Below, one piece after another: positions 36,017-44,247 of a stretch of DNA of 64,000 bases. The stretch's first letter is position 1, and each line of letters starts with the position of its first letter. The translations under genes were made by a program, and so were the position numbers. This DNA comes from Galbitalea sp036266835 (lineage in GTDB: Bacteria; Actinomycetota; Actinomycetes; Actinomycetales; Microbacteriaceae). The notes under the pieces were generated by a model that had not been told where the DNA came from, searched no databases, and was given only the letters and a program-made list of their open reading frames with translations. The stretch covers positions 62,001 through 126,000 of the forward strand of contig DATAXD010000040.1 in the NCBI GenBank assembly GCA_036266835.1, in the 5' to 3' direction.

Positions 36017-37759
36017 CTAACCGAAGGTGAACGAGTAGAGGGTCACCCCGGGCGACGCAGAAAGCGTGACGGTGCCGCGCTCGATCGTCGGCGTCTCGGT
36101 CAGCTCATACGAGTTGGGGAATCCGCCGATCTCCTGTTTGTGTGCCTTGCCGTCGACGGTGTACCTGATCCATCCGGTGCCCCCTACGACCAGCCGCACC
36201 TGGCTCGCGTGATAGTTGAGCCGGATGCGACCTCCGGTCGGAGCGTTGATGCCGTTGAAGCTCAGGTGCCAGTCGCCGTCCAGCGCGAAGCTGTCGGCGG
36301 CGAGGCTCACGGGGAACGAGAAGCCATGGGTACCAGCCGCATAGGAGCCCGCGCCGCCGTAGTTCTTCATCTGTCCGAGACTCAGATAGGTCTCCTGGGT
36401 GATCGAGCCGGCGAGAGGCGTGGTGTCCTCGGTGTCGGTCTGCGGCGGCAGGGTCGCACCCGGATGGGCCTGCAACAGAAGCTGCCGGATGTGTGATTCG
36501 GTCGTGCCGTATCCACCCTCGCCGAGCGAAACCTGTCGCACCACCCCTTTTGCGTCGATCAGGTAGTCGGCGGGCCAGTACCGGTTGCGGTAGTTGGTCC
36601 AGGTGCTGAGGTGGTTGTCGAGGGCAACCGGATAGTCGATGTTGAAGCGCGCCGCGCCACCCTTTACGTTCGCGGGCACCTTCTCGAAGGCGTACTCGGG
36701 CGAGTGCACACCGATTACCTCGAACCCGAGCGACTGGTAAGTGTTGTACCAGTTGACGATGTGCGGAAGCGATCGCTGGCAATTGATGCACGAGTACGCC
36801 CAGAAGTCGATCAGGACGACTTTGCCTTTGAGCCCGGAGATCGTCAGCGGCTTGTCGTGGGGCGTGTTGAACCATTGCTGAATGCCGACGATTTCCGGCG
36901 CCTTGCCGCAGCTCTCGAGAACCGGGGCATCCTCCTTGCACCTGCTCAGCTCCTTGTTCTGCGAGGTCACGATGCCACCGAGGTCAAGTTGCTGTGAGAC
37001 GCCGTGTGAGCTCGCGAAGTCGGCCTGGATGCTCTGCGTGTAATCCGGGATGAGTCGCTGCACGGCGGCGGGGAGGTCGAAGAACAAGCCCGCAGCCAGG
37101 GCGATCATCAGCGCTCCGCCAATGATTCGGATGGTGCGCTCGTGTTGGCGAAATGACTTCACGCGCTCGGCGATGCCACGTCCGGCGAGCGCAAACGCCA
37201 GCAGTGGGATGGCGGCCCCGATGGCAAATGCCAGGGTGAGGACGATCGTCCCTATCCCAATCGACCCGGTCGATCCGGCGACAGAGATCGCGGCGAGGAC
37301 GGGGCCGGCGCAGGGAAAGTACACGGTGCCGAGAGCGATCCCGAGGACGAATCCGCCCCGCTCGGTGCCGACGGCGGTTTGCGGGATGAACGAGAACGGC
37401 TTCTCGATGAAGTGTTGAAGCTTTGGGAAGATCAGGCCCAAACCGATGATCACAAGCACCACGGTGCCTGCCCAGACCAGGAAGTCCTGTGGCAGATGAA
37501 GGATCGAGAGCAGGAACGAACCAATGAGCGTGAATACGCTGAAACTGACCACGAGCCCGAGGACAACTCGGTAGGGCCGGGAGCCTCGTGTGCGAACCGG
37601 CGCGGCATCTGGTGCGGGGACGCGAACCTTTCGGGCGGCCTGCACACCGCCGGAGAAGAAGATGACCGGAAGGACGGGAATGATGCACGGCGAGATCCCG
37701 GTGATGAGGCCGCCGACGATCCCAATGAGAGCAAGCGAAAGCAGCACGAAGGGCTCCAT
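36017..37759 (-). CDS. DipZ-like membrane redox protein, second copy
   Basis: A 580-residue paralog of the protein at 32573-34297, with the same order: CcdA domain (GGLITGISPCIIPVLPVIFF, YFPCAGPVLAA), thioredoxin-like domain with CINC at 324-327, and a C-terminal beta domain (TYLSLGQMKNYGGAGSY). Both copies keep all redox cysteines, so both should be active. Its upstream region lacks a convincing SigK-like promoter, unlike copy one. Confidence 0.9.
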   Translation of the reverse strand: MEPFVLLSLALIGIVGGLITGISPCIIPVLPVIFFSGGVQAARKVRVPAPDAAPVRTRGSRPYRVVLGLVVSFSVFTLIGSFLLSILHLPQDFLVWAGTVVLVIIGLGLIFPKLQHFIEKPFSFIPQTAVGTERGGFVLGIALGTVYFPCAGPVLAAISVAGSTGSIGIGTIVLTLAFAIGAAIPLLAFALAGRGIAERVKSFRQHERTIRIIGGALMIALAAGLFFDLPAAVQRLIPDYTQSIQADFASSHGVSQQLDLGGIVTSQNKELSRCKEDAPVLESCGKAPEIVGIQQWFNTPHDKPLTISGLKGKVVLIDFWAYSCINCQRSLPHIVNWYNTYQSLGFEVIGVHSPEYAFEKVPANVKGGAARFNIDYPVALDNHLSTWTNYRNRYWPADYLIDAKGVVRQVSLGEGGYGTTESHIRQLLLQAHPGATLPPQTDTEDTTPLAGSITQETYLSLGQMKNYGGAGSYAAGTHGFSFPVSLAADSFALDGDWHLSFNGINAPTGGRIRLNYHASQVRLVVGGTGWIRYTVDGKAHKQEIGGFPNSYELTETPTIERGTVTLSASPGVTLYSFTFG

Positions 37760-37878
37760 CTGATCGGGTTACTACTGCTTTCGTTATGGAGTGCGCGGTC
37801 GACAGGCCACCTCCGGATTTCACGCCGCCCCAGTTCAGGGGACGGAATGGACGGTGGTTGCATTCGGTTGCATGGATT

Positions 37879-38745
37879 GTGAATTCGAGCGAGTTGTTGG
37901 CCGCCGAGACTGCCATGGGAGCAGTCACGCTTCTGGTCGCCGACCTGGATGCCATGACCGCGTACTACCGCGACGCCGTGGCCCTCGAGGTGCTCGGTTC
38001 GACGGGGTCCACGGTCACCATCGGTCGCGGTACCACTCCCGTTATCGTGCTCGAGCACTCTCCAGCACTCAGGCATGCGGAACCGCACCAGGCCGGGCTC
38101 TATCACACCGCAATCCTGTTCGAGTCGGAGCGGGCGCTCGCTGCCGCGGTGTACTCGGTCGCTCGCCGGCATCCGGGATCCTTCACCGGAAGCGCCGACC
38201 ATCTGGTGTCGAAGGCGTTCTATTTCGATGATCCGGAGGGCAATGGGGTAGAGCTCTACTGGGACCGCGAGCGGAGTGCCTGGAGCTGGGTACACGGCAG
38301 CGTCGAGATGGGCTCGCTGTTTCTTGACCCGGAGCAGTTTCTTCGCGAGAACCTCGACGAGGAGGTCGTCCGGGATGCGCTCGTGGGCGGCGCACGAGTC
38401 GGCCACGTTCATCTCGCGGTGGGAGACACGGCGAGCGCACGCGACTTTTACGTCGATCAACTCGGTTTCGAGCAGACCATCGAGATGCCCGGTCAGGCGC
38501 TGTTCGTCAGCGCGGGTGGCTATCACCACCACATGGCGATGAACGTCTGGAACAGCCGCGGGGCCGGTCGGAGGTCGCGCACGCTGGGTCTCGGCACCGT
38601 TGACATCCTGGTCCCGGCACGGGATGACCTGGGCGCGCTGATCGAGCGGATGTCGCACTTTGGGGTTACGCCGCACGATGACGGCCAGACCGTCTCGTTC
38701 GAGGACCCGTGGGCGAACGTCATCCGTGTCCGGCCCGCGGCCTGA
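37879..38745 (+). CDS. VOC-family protein, two glyoxalase/dioxygenase modules (CatE-like)
   Basis: About 288 residues with two vicinal-oxygen-chelate modules: GAVTLLVADLDAMTAYYRDA, and then VGHVHLAVGDTASARDFYVD. Metal ligands are plausible at the His and Glu of HVHLAV and in FEDPWANVIRV. The fold is that of CatE-like catechol-2,3-dioxygenase/glyoxalase proteins; the substrate is unknown. The start is uncertain. An ATG at 37786 would add 31 residues of atypical sequence, GTG 37879 is my choice, and ATG 37915 is also possible. Confidence 0.8.
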   Translation: MNSSELLAAETAMGAVTLLVADLDAMTAYYRDAVALEVLGSTGSTVTIGRGTTPVIVLEHSPALRHAEPHQAGLYHTAILFESERALAAAVYSVARRHPGSFTGSADHLVSKAFYFDDPEGNGVELYWDRERSAWSWVHGSVEMGSLFLDPEQFLRENLDEEVVRDALVGGARVGHVHLAVGDTASARDFYVDQLGFEQTIEMPGQALFVSAGGYHHHMAMNVWNSRGAGRRSRTLGLGTVDILVPARDDLGALIERMSHFGVTPHDDGQTVSFEDPWANVIRVRPAA

Positions 38746-38770
38746 GCCGCGAGGGATAGATTGTGGGGAA

Positions 38771-39502
38771 ATGCCAGTGAATCCCCGTTACAGCAGGCTG
38801 TTCGCGCTGCTGCTGGGGCCCATCCTGTTGCCGCAGGCGGCGCGTGCTCGGCGCGTGATTCCGCGACTTCCCGACGCAGCCCAGCCGTGGACGGGCGCGG
38901 TTGTTGGCCCGAATCCGGTAAGCATCCTCGTGCTCGGCGACTCGACCGCCGCTGGCGTCGGGGCGCAGCGCCAGGAGGATGCGCTGCCGGGGAATCTTGC
39001 CAGGCGACTGTCGACCGAGTGGGAGCGCGGCGCGACTTGGCGCGCGATCGGTGAGAACGGCGCGACCAGCGAAGACATCGTTCGTCGCTATCTGGCGGAT
39101 GCGACCAGGCAGCCGTACGACCTCGTCTTCGTGTCGATCGGTGCCAACGACGCACTCAAGCTCCGATCCCGCGCGGCCTTCCGGCGGAGCTTCAGGCGGA
39201 TCATCCGTCGGCTACGCTCGGTCTCTCCGCACGCGCTCATCCTCGTTGCCAGCCTGCCCGGATTTGCCCAGTTCTCGGCTCTGCCGAATCCGCTTCGCTG
39301 GGCTTTGCAACTGCACTCGCGCAGCCTCGAGGAAGTCGCGAGACGCTTCGTCGCGTCGGAGCCAGGAGTGCTGATGTCGCCGCCGGCGCCGAAGTACACG
39401 CCGGGATTCTTCGCGAGCGACCGGTTTCATCCGAGCGCGCAGGGCTATCGGGACTGGGTCGATTTCGCGCTGACCGACGCGAAGCTCGTTCGCGCTGCGT
39501 GA
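38771..39502 (+). CDS. SGNH/GDSL-family hydrolase
   Basis: A 243-residue esterase/lipase-type hydrolase. A short hydrophobic N-terminus (FALLLGPILLPQAARA) may be a signal or anchor. Block I ILVLGDSTAAGVGA carries the nucleophile Ser58. Block III is SIGANDALKL. The Asp/His pair is in SDRFHPSAQGY near the C-terminus. TAGATT (38757-38762) sits 8 nt upstream of the ATG, with GGGGAA between. The start at 38771 is inside a longer open frame that shadows the VOC gene. Confidence 0.88.
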   Translation: MPVNPRYSRLFALLLGPILLPQAARARRVIPRLPDAAQPWTGAVVGPNPVSILVLGDSTAAGVGAQRQEDALPGNLARRLSTEWERGATWRAIGENGATSEDIVRRYLADATRQPYDLVFVSIGANDALKLRSRAAFRRSFRRIIRRLRSVSPHALILVASLPGFAQFSALPNPLRWALQLHSRSLEEVARRFVASEPGVLMSPPAPKYTPGFFASDRFHPSAQGYRDWVDFALTDAKLVRAA

Positions 39503-39516
39503 GAATCACGCTCCGT

Positions 39517-39522
39517 TAGACT
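39517..39522 (+). promoter_or_regulatory. -10 of a leaderless purS promoter
   Basis: TAGACT ends exactly 6 nt before the purS ATG and no Shine-Dalgarno is present. A new purine transcript therefore starts here, after the FAS1/DipZ, VOC and SGNH genes have split the locus. Confidence 0.5.
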
Positions 39523-39528
39523 TTTGGT

Positions 39529-39795
39529 ATGCCCACGATCGTCGTCGAAGTAATGCCAAAGCCCGCACTTCTCGACCCGCAGGGCAAGGCCGTCGCAGGC
39601 GCACTCGGCCGGCTCGGGAAGTCCGAGTTCACGGACGTTCGGATCGGCAAGCGGTTCGAAGTGACAGTCGATCGCCCGGTCGATGACGCGTTGCTGAGCG
39701 AGGTTCGCGAGCTCGCCGCCGACATGTTCTCCAACTCGGTCATCGAGGACGTCGTCAGTGTCATCGCCCTTCGAGAGCCTCAGGAACCGGCGTGA
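39529..39795 (+). CDS. purS: Phosphoribosylformylglycinamidine synthase subunit PurS
   Basis: An 88-residue subunit that bridges PurQ and the small-type PurL in the FGAM synthase complex. VEVMPKPALLDPQGKAVAGAL and VRIGKRFEV are typical. It overlaps purQ by GTGA. Confidence 0.95.
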   Translation: MPTIVVEVMPKPALLDPQGKAVAGALGRLGKSEFTDVRIGKRFEVTVDRPVDDALLSEVRELAADMFSNSVIEDVVSVIALREPQEPA

Positions 39796-40484
39796 GAATC
39801 GGCGTCATCACCTTTCCGGGTTCGCTGGACGATCGTGACGCGCAGCGAGCCGTCAGAATTGCCGGAGCGACGCCGGTCGCGCTCTGGCACGACGACCACG
39901 ACCTGCAGGGTGTTGACGCGATCATCCTCCCCGGCGGGTTCAGCTACGGCGATTACCTGCGGGCGGGCGCGATCGCCAGCCATTCGCCAATCATGGCAGA
40001 GGTCATCGAGGCGGCAAACAAGGGCGTGCCCGTGCTCGGGATTTGCAATGGGTTCCAGATGCTCGCCGAGGCGCGGCTCGTACCCGGTGCGCACACCCGC
40101 AACGCCCACCAGCAGTTCATCCGCCGCGACCAGCGGATGCGTGTCGAGAACGCGACCACCGTCTGGACCAACTCCTTCCAGACCGGTGACGAGATCATAA
40201 TCCCGATGAAGAACGCCGACGGACGCTTCGTGGCGGATGCCCAGACACTGGAGCGCATCGAAGGCGAAGGCCAGGTGACGTTCCGCTACCTCGAGGTCAA
40301 TCCGAACGGCTCGCTCAACGACATCGCGGGAGTCTCAAATGAGCGCGGCAACGTCGTTGGGCTCATGCCGCATCCGGAACACGCGACCGAACCCGGATTC
40401 GGCCCGGACACGCGCGACGCCATGAGTTCGGGAACCGACGGCCTGCGGTTCTTCGCCAGCGTGCTGTCCACCCTCGTCGGCTAA
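39792..40484 (+). CDS. purQ: Phosphoribosylformylglycinamidine synthase, glutaminase subunit PurQ
   Basis: A 230-residue class-I glutamine amidotransferase supplying ammonia to PurL. The nucleophile elbow VLGICNGFQML holds the catalytic Cys, and the His/Glu pair is in MPHPEHATE. It starts with GTG within the purS stop. Its TAA lies in the left arm of the terminator at 40483-40558. Confidence 0.96.
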   Translation: MRIGVITFPGSLDDRDAQRAVRIAGATPVALWHDDHDLQGVDAIILPGGFSYGDYLRAGAIASHSPIMAEVIEAANKGVPVLGICNGFQMLAEARLVPGAHTRNAHQQFIRRDQRMRVENATTVWTNSFQTGDEIIIPMKNADGRFVADAQTLERIEGEGQVTFRYLEVNPNGSLNDIAGVSNERGNVVGLMPHPEHATEPGFGPDTRDAMSSGTDGLRFFASVLSTLVG

Positions 40485-40558
40485 AACTCCGCGAGAGGCC
40501 ACAATCAGTCCTTCCGGCGGCCTGAAAACCCTCCGTTTGTGACCTCTCGCGGAGTTTT
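40483..40558. terminator. Bidirectional 22-bp-stem terminator between purQ and mscS
   Basis: Arms 40483-40504 (AAAACTCCGCGAGAGG plus CCACAA) and 40537-40558 pair at 21 of 22 positions around a 32-nt loop. The right side ends in TTTTT on the plus strand, and the left arm gives a U-run on the minus strand. The TAA stop of purQ and the TAA stop of the mechanosensitive channel overlap the two arms. Confidence 0.88.
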
Positions 40559-41766
40559 TAGTTGCCGGTCGGGGTGTCCCGCACGATCGGCGTCGGCGCA
40601 GTGAATTCGCTCGCGCGTTTCTCACCGTCCGCGCCGGTGAACAGTCCGATCTGATCGGTCTTCGGCGCCTGCTTACCCCGCGGTTTCGGTGGCGCTTGCT
40701 CACCGATTTCCGCGTCGCCCAGCGTGATTCGCGTGCGCGGCATGGTCTGCGGATTGTGGTGCTGCACCCAGTCCACCATCGCCTCCCGCACAAAACAGCG
40801 CAGGTCGAACAGCGTGGGCGAATCCTTCGCACTGACCAGAATGCGTACGTGCACGAAGCCGCCCACCGCATCCGTCACCTGCAGCACCTGCGTCCGCCCG
40901 TCCCAACTCTGGGTGTCCTTGAGAATCTCGCCGAGATGCTCGCGCATCGCCGCTGTGCTGACGCGCCAGTCCAGGTCAAAGTCGACCTCGCCCAACAGCT
41001 GACTGGATGTGCGCGTCCAGTTCTCGAACGGATTGCCGGTGAAGTAGGTCGAGGGCACGACGAGCCGGCGATCATCCCAGACGTGCACGACCACGTAGGT
41101 GAGCGTGATCTCCTCGATGCGTCCCCACTCGGCGTTAACCACGACGACGTCGTCCACGCGGATGGCATCACTGAAGGCGAGCTGGATGCCGGCAAAGACG
41201 TTCCCGAGGGTGGACTGGGCGGCAAGGCCCGCCACGATGCTCACGACACCCGCCGAGGCGAGCACGCTCGTACCGAGCGCCTGTACCCCAGGGAACGTGA
41301 GCAGCACAGAAGCGAGTCCGACGATCACGATGATGACGACGAGCAGGCGCCTCACGATCAGGAGCTGTGTTTGCGCCCGCCGTGCGGCGCGATTGTCGGG
41401 GACGCTGGTTTGGTAGCGGCCGACGGCGATGCTCAGTCCGTAGCCGAGGAGCGCAGCGATCAGCCAGGTCGCGCTCACAATCGTCAGGATCAGGAAACCG
41501 TGATTGACATCCCTGTGCCAGTGCGCGCTCGTCAGCCCGAGCCAGTTTTCATCCGGAAGGGTTAGGGCGACAGCGATCCATGTCGCGATGACGAGCACGA
41601 GAAAGCGAAACGGATGCCTGGCCTTGCTCAGGACCAGCTGTGCTCCCGCCCGGCGGCGAGCCGCACCGCGGGTTATGAGCGCCACGATGATGATGACCAC
41701 GAGGGCGACGGCGATCGCGATGACGATCGCGGTTCCAAGACCCAGCCACGATTTCCATTCGAACAT
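40558..41766 (-). CDS. MscS-family mechanosensitive ion channel
   Basis: A 402-residue membrane protein that opens on hypo-osmotic shock. Helices cover about 10-35, 60-80, 95-120 and 150-175. The pore helix and beta-domain signature is VVSIVAGLAAQSTLGNVFAG, then IRVDDVVVVNAEWGRIEEI. The C-terminus is charged and probably disordered. The ATG at 41766 has AAGGAG upstream; the longer frame beyond it is antisense to purL. It is divergent from purL. Confidence 0.9.
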   Translation of the reverse strand: MFEWKSWLGLGTAIVIAIAVALVVIIIVALITRGAARRRAGAQLVLSKARHPFRFLVLVIATWIAVALTLPDENWLGLTSAHWHRDVNHGFLILTIVSATWLIAALLGYGLSIAVGRYQTSVPDNRAARRAQTQLLIVRRLLVVIIVIVGLASVLLTFPGVQALGTSVLASAGVVSIVAGLAAQSTLGNVFAGIQLAFSDAIRVDDVVVVNAEWGRIEEITLTYVVVHVWDDRRLVVPSTYFTGNPFENWTRTSSQLLGEVDFDLDWRVSTAAMREHLGEILKDTQSWDGRTQVLQVTDAVGGFVHVRILVSAKDSPTLFDLRCFVREAMVDWVQHHNPQTMPRTRITLGDAEIGEQAPPKPRGKQAPKTDQIGLFTGADGEKRASEFTAPTPIVRDTPTGN

Positions 41767-41789
41767 TCGCGCTCCTTCGCCAGCTTCAA

Positions 41790-41829
41790 CGTTACCGGGC
41801 GAGTAACGCCTCCGGCCGCCGCCTAGAAT
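41790..41829 (+). promoter_or_regulatory. purL promoter with an inverted repeat at the -35 region
   Basis: TAGAAT (41824-41829) is a good -10. CGTTAC-7 nt-GTAACG (41790-41808) is a perfect inverted repeat covering where the -35 should be, so it could be an operator. A related palindrome GTAACGTTAC occurs at 14094-14103. Which regulator binds, if any, is unknown. Confidence 0.35.
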
Positions 41830-41866
41830 TGAGACATTCCGGCACGCCCTCGAGTCCAGGAGCACT

Positions 41867-44194
41867 TTGCCAACGAGCGTCCCAACCTCATCGACGGCAT
41901 CGATTGCGGGCGTCGACACCGTAGCGAACGCGGCCGCGACGCCGGAGAGGGAGCAGCCGTACGCGGCGCTCGGGCTCAAAGCCGATGAGTACGCCAGCAT
42001 CCGCGATATTCTCGGCCGGCGACCTACCAGCGGCGAACTCGCCATGTACTCCGTGATGTGGAGCGAGCACTGCTCATACAAGTCGAGCAAGAAGTACCTG
42101 CGCACGTTCGGCGAGAAGACCACCCCGAAGATGCGCGAGAACCTCATGGTCGGCATGGGCGAGAACGCGGGGGTAGTGGATGTCGGCGGCGGCTGGGCCG
42201 TCACCTTCAAGATCGAGAGTCACAACCACCCCAGCTACATCGAGCCGTTCCAGGGTGCAGCTACCGGAGTCGGTGGCATTGTTCGCGACATCATCTCGAT
42301 GGGTGCACGACCGGTCGCCGTGATGGATGCGCTGCGCTTCGGTGACATCGACGACCCCGACACGGCGCGGATCGTCCACGGTGTCGTCTCTGGAATCAGT
42401 TTCTATGGCAACTGCCTCGGTCTTCCCAACATCGGCGGCGAGACCTGGTTCGACTCCGTGTACCAGGCCAATCCGCTCGTCAACGCGCTCGCCGTAGGCG
42501 TGCTGCGGCACGAAGACCTGCACCTCGCGAACGCCCGCGGCGTCGGAAACCGGGTGGTCCTGTTGGGCGCGCGCACCGGCGGCGACGGCATCGGTGGGGC
42601 ATCCATCCTCGCGTCCGACAGCTTCAGTGCGGGGGGTCCGACCAAGCGGCCGGCCGTGCAGGTCGGCGATCCGTTCGCCGAGAAGGTGCTCATCGAGTGC
42701 TGTCTCGAACTGTTCGGCGAACAGCTGGTCGAAGGAATCCAGGATCTCGGCGCGGCAGGCATCAGCTGCGCGACGAGCGAACTCGCATCCAATGGCGACG
42801 GCGGCATGTTCATCGAGCTGGACAGCGTGCTGCTGCGCGACCCCACGCTGACGCCCGAGGAAATCCTCATGTCGGAGAGCCAGGAGCGGATGATGGCGAT
42901 CGTCACACCGGCGAAACTCGACGCCTTCATGCGGGTCGTGCAGAAGTGGGATGTCGAGACATCGGTCATCGGCGAAGTCACCGACACCGGGCGACTCGTC
43001 ATCAACTGGCACGGCGAAGAGATCGTCAACGTCGAGCCACGAACGGTCGCCGTCGACGGCCCCGTCTACGACCGGCCGGTCAGCTACCCGACCTGGATCG
43101 ACGCCCTGAACTCATCCACGGCATCCACGCTTGCCCGACCGACGGATGCCGACGACATCCGTTCGCAGGTGCTCGCGCTCCTGGGGAGCCCGAACCTCGC
43201 CGACAAGCGCTGGATCACAAACCAGTACGACTCATACGTGCTCGGCAACACGGCGCTCACGTTTCCGGATGACGGCGGCATGGTGCGCGTCGACGAAGAG
43301 TCCGGACTCGGGTTCGCGGTTGCGACGGATGCGAATGGCCGCTACTGCCAGCTCGACCCCTACCAGGGCGCGCAACTCGCCCTCGCAGAGGCATTTCGCA
43401 ATGTCGCGGTCACCGGCGCGACTCCGGTCGCCGTTTCGGACTGCCTGAACTTCGGGAGCCCCGAGAATCCCGAAGTCATGTGGCAGTTTGGTCGCGCGAT
43501 CGACGGCGTCGCCGACGGCTGCATGGAGCTGGAGATCCCGGTCACCGGCGGCAATGTGAGCTTCTACAACCAGACCGGAGACGTGCCGATTCATCCCACC
43601 CCGGTCATCGCGGTGCTCGGCGTGATCGACGACGTGGCCAAGCGCATCCCGTCCGGCTGGCAAGACGAGGGCAACAACATTTACCTGCTGGGCACTACCC
43701 GTGAAGAACTCGACGGGTCTGCGTGGGCCGACGTCGTGCACGGGCACCTCGGCGGCCATCCGCCGATCGTCGATCTGGCCGCCGAGCAACGCCTTGCGGG
43801 ACTGCTTCGAGCGGGCAACGAGCAGAACATCATCTCGAGCGCGCACGACATCGCGGACGGTGGGCTGGGTCAGGCGCTCATCGAGAGCGCGCTTCGGTTC
43901 GGCGTGGGGGCCCGAGTCTGGCTCGGTGATGTGCTCGAGCGCGACGGCATCGACGCCGCGACCGCGATGTTCAGCGAATCGACCGGTCGCGTGATCGTCT
44001 CGGTGCCTCGCGAGGACGACGTTCGGTTTATGGGCCTGTGCGAGGGCAGGCGTTATCCGGTCGCGCGCATCGGGGTTACGGATTCCCGCGATACGTTCGA
44101 AGTGCAGGACGTGTTCACGGCATCCCTCGACGAGCTCCGCGAAGCACACCGTTCGCCGCTCACGCGGCGCTTCGGCGCGACGATCGGCGCCTGA
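41867..44194 (+). CDS. purL: Phosphoribosylformylglycinamidine synthase subunit PurL (small type)
   Basis: A 775-residue ATP-dependent FGAM synthase that needs PurQ and PurS. SVMWSEHCSYKSSKKYL, then ESHNHPSYIEPFQGAATGVG and GARPVAVMDALRFG, are diagnostic. The length is that of the small PurL. The start is taken as TTG at 41867 (CCAGGAG upstream). A 53-bp gap separates it from the restriction-modification module. Confidence 0.96.
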   Translation: MPTSVPTSSTASIAGVDTVANAAATPEREQPYAALGLKADEYASIRDILGRRPTSGELAMYSVMWSEHCSYKSSKKYLRTFGEKTTPKMRENLMVGMGENAGVVDVGGGWAVTFKIESHNHPSYIEPFQGAATGVGGIVRDIISMGARPVAVMDALRFGDIDDPDTARIVHGVVSGISFYGNCLGLPNIGGETWFDSVYQANPLVNALAVGVLRHEDLHLANARGVGNRVVLLGARTGGDGIGGASILASDSFSAGGPTKRPAVQVGDPFAEKVLIECCLELFGEQLVEGIQDLGAAGISCATSELASNGDGGMFIELDSVLLRDPTLTPEEILMSESQERMMAIVTPAKLDAFMRVVQKWDVETSVIGEVTDTGRLVINWHGEEIVNVEPRTVAVDGPVYDRPVSYPTWIDALNSSTASTLARPTDADDIRSQVLALLGSPNLADKRWITNQYDSYVLGNTALTFPDDGGMVRVDEESGLGFAVATDANGRYCQLDPYQGAQLALAEAFRNVAVTGATPVAVSDCLNFGSPENPEVMWQFGRAIDGVADGCMELEIPVTGGNVSFYNQTGDVPIHPTPVIAVLGVIDDVAKRIPSGWQDEGNNIYLLGTTREELDGSAWADVVHGHLGGHPPIVDLAAEQRLAGLLRAGNEQNIISSAHDIADGGLGQALIESALRFGVGARVWLGDVLERDGIDAATAMFSESTGRVIVSVPREDDVRFMGLCEGRRYPVARIGVTDSRDTFEVQDVFTASLDELREAHRSPLTRRFGATIGA

Positions 44195-44247
44195 CCCGTC
44201 CAGCGGGTCGAGCAGCCAAAGTCGCTGGCTCGCGACATGATCAGTGT

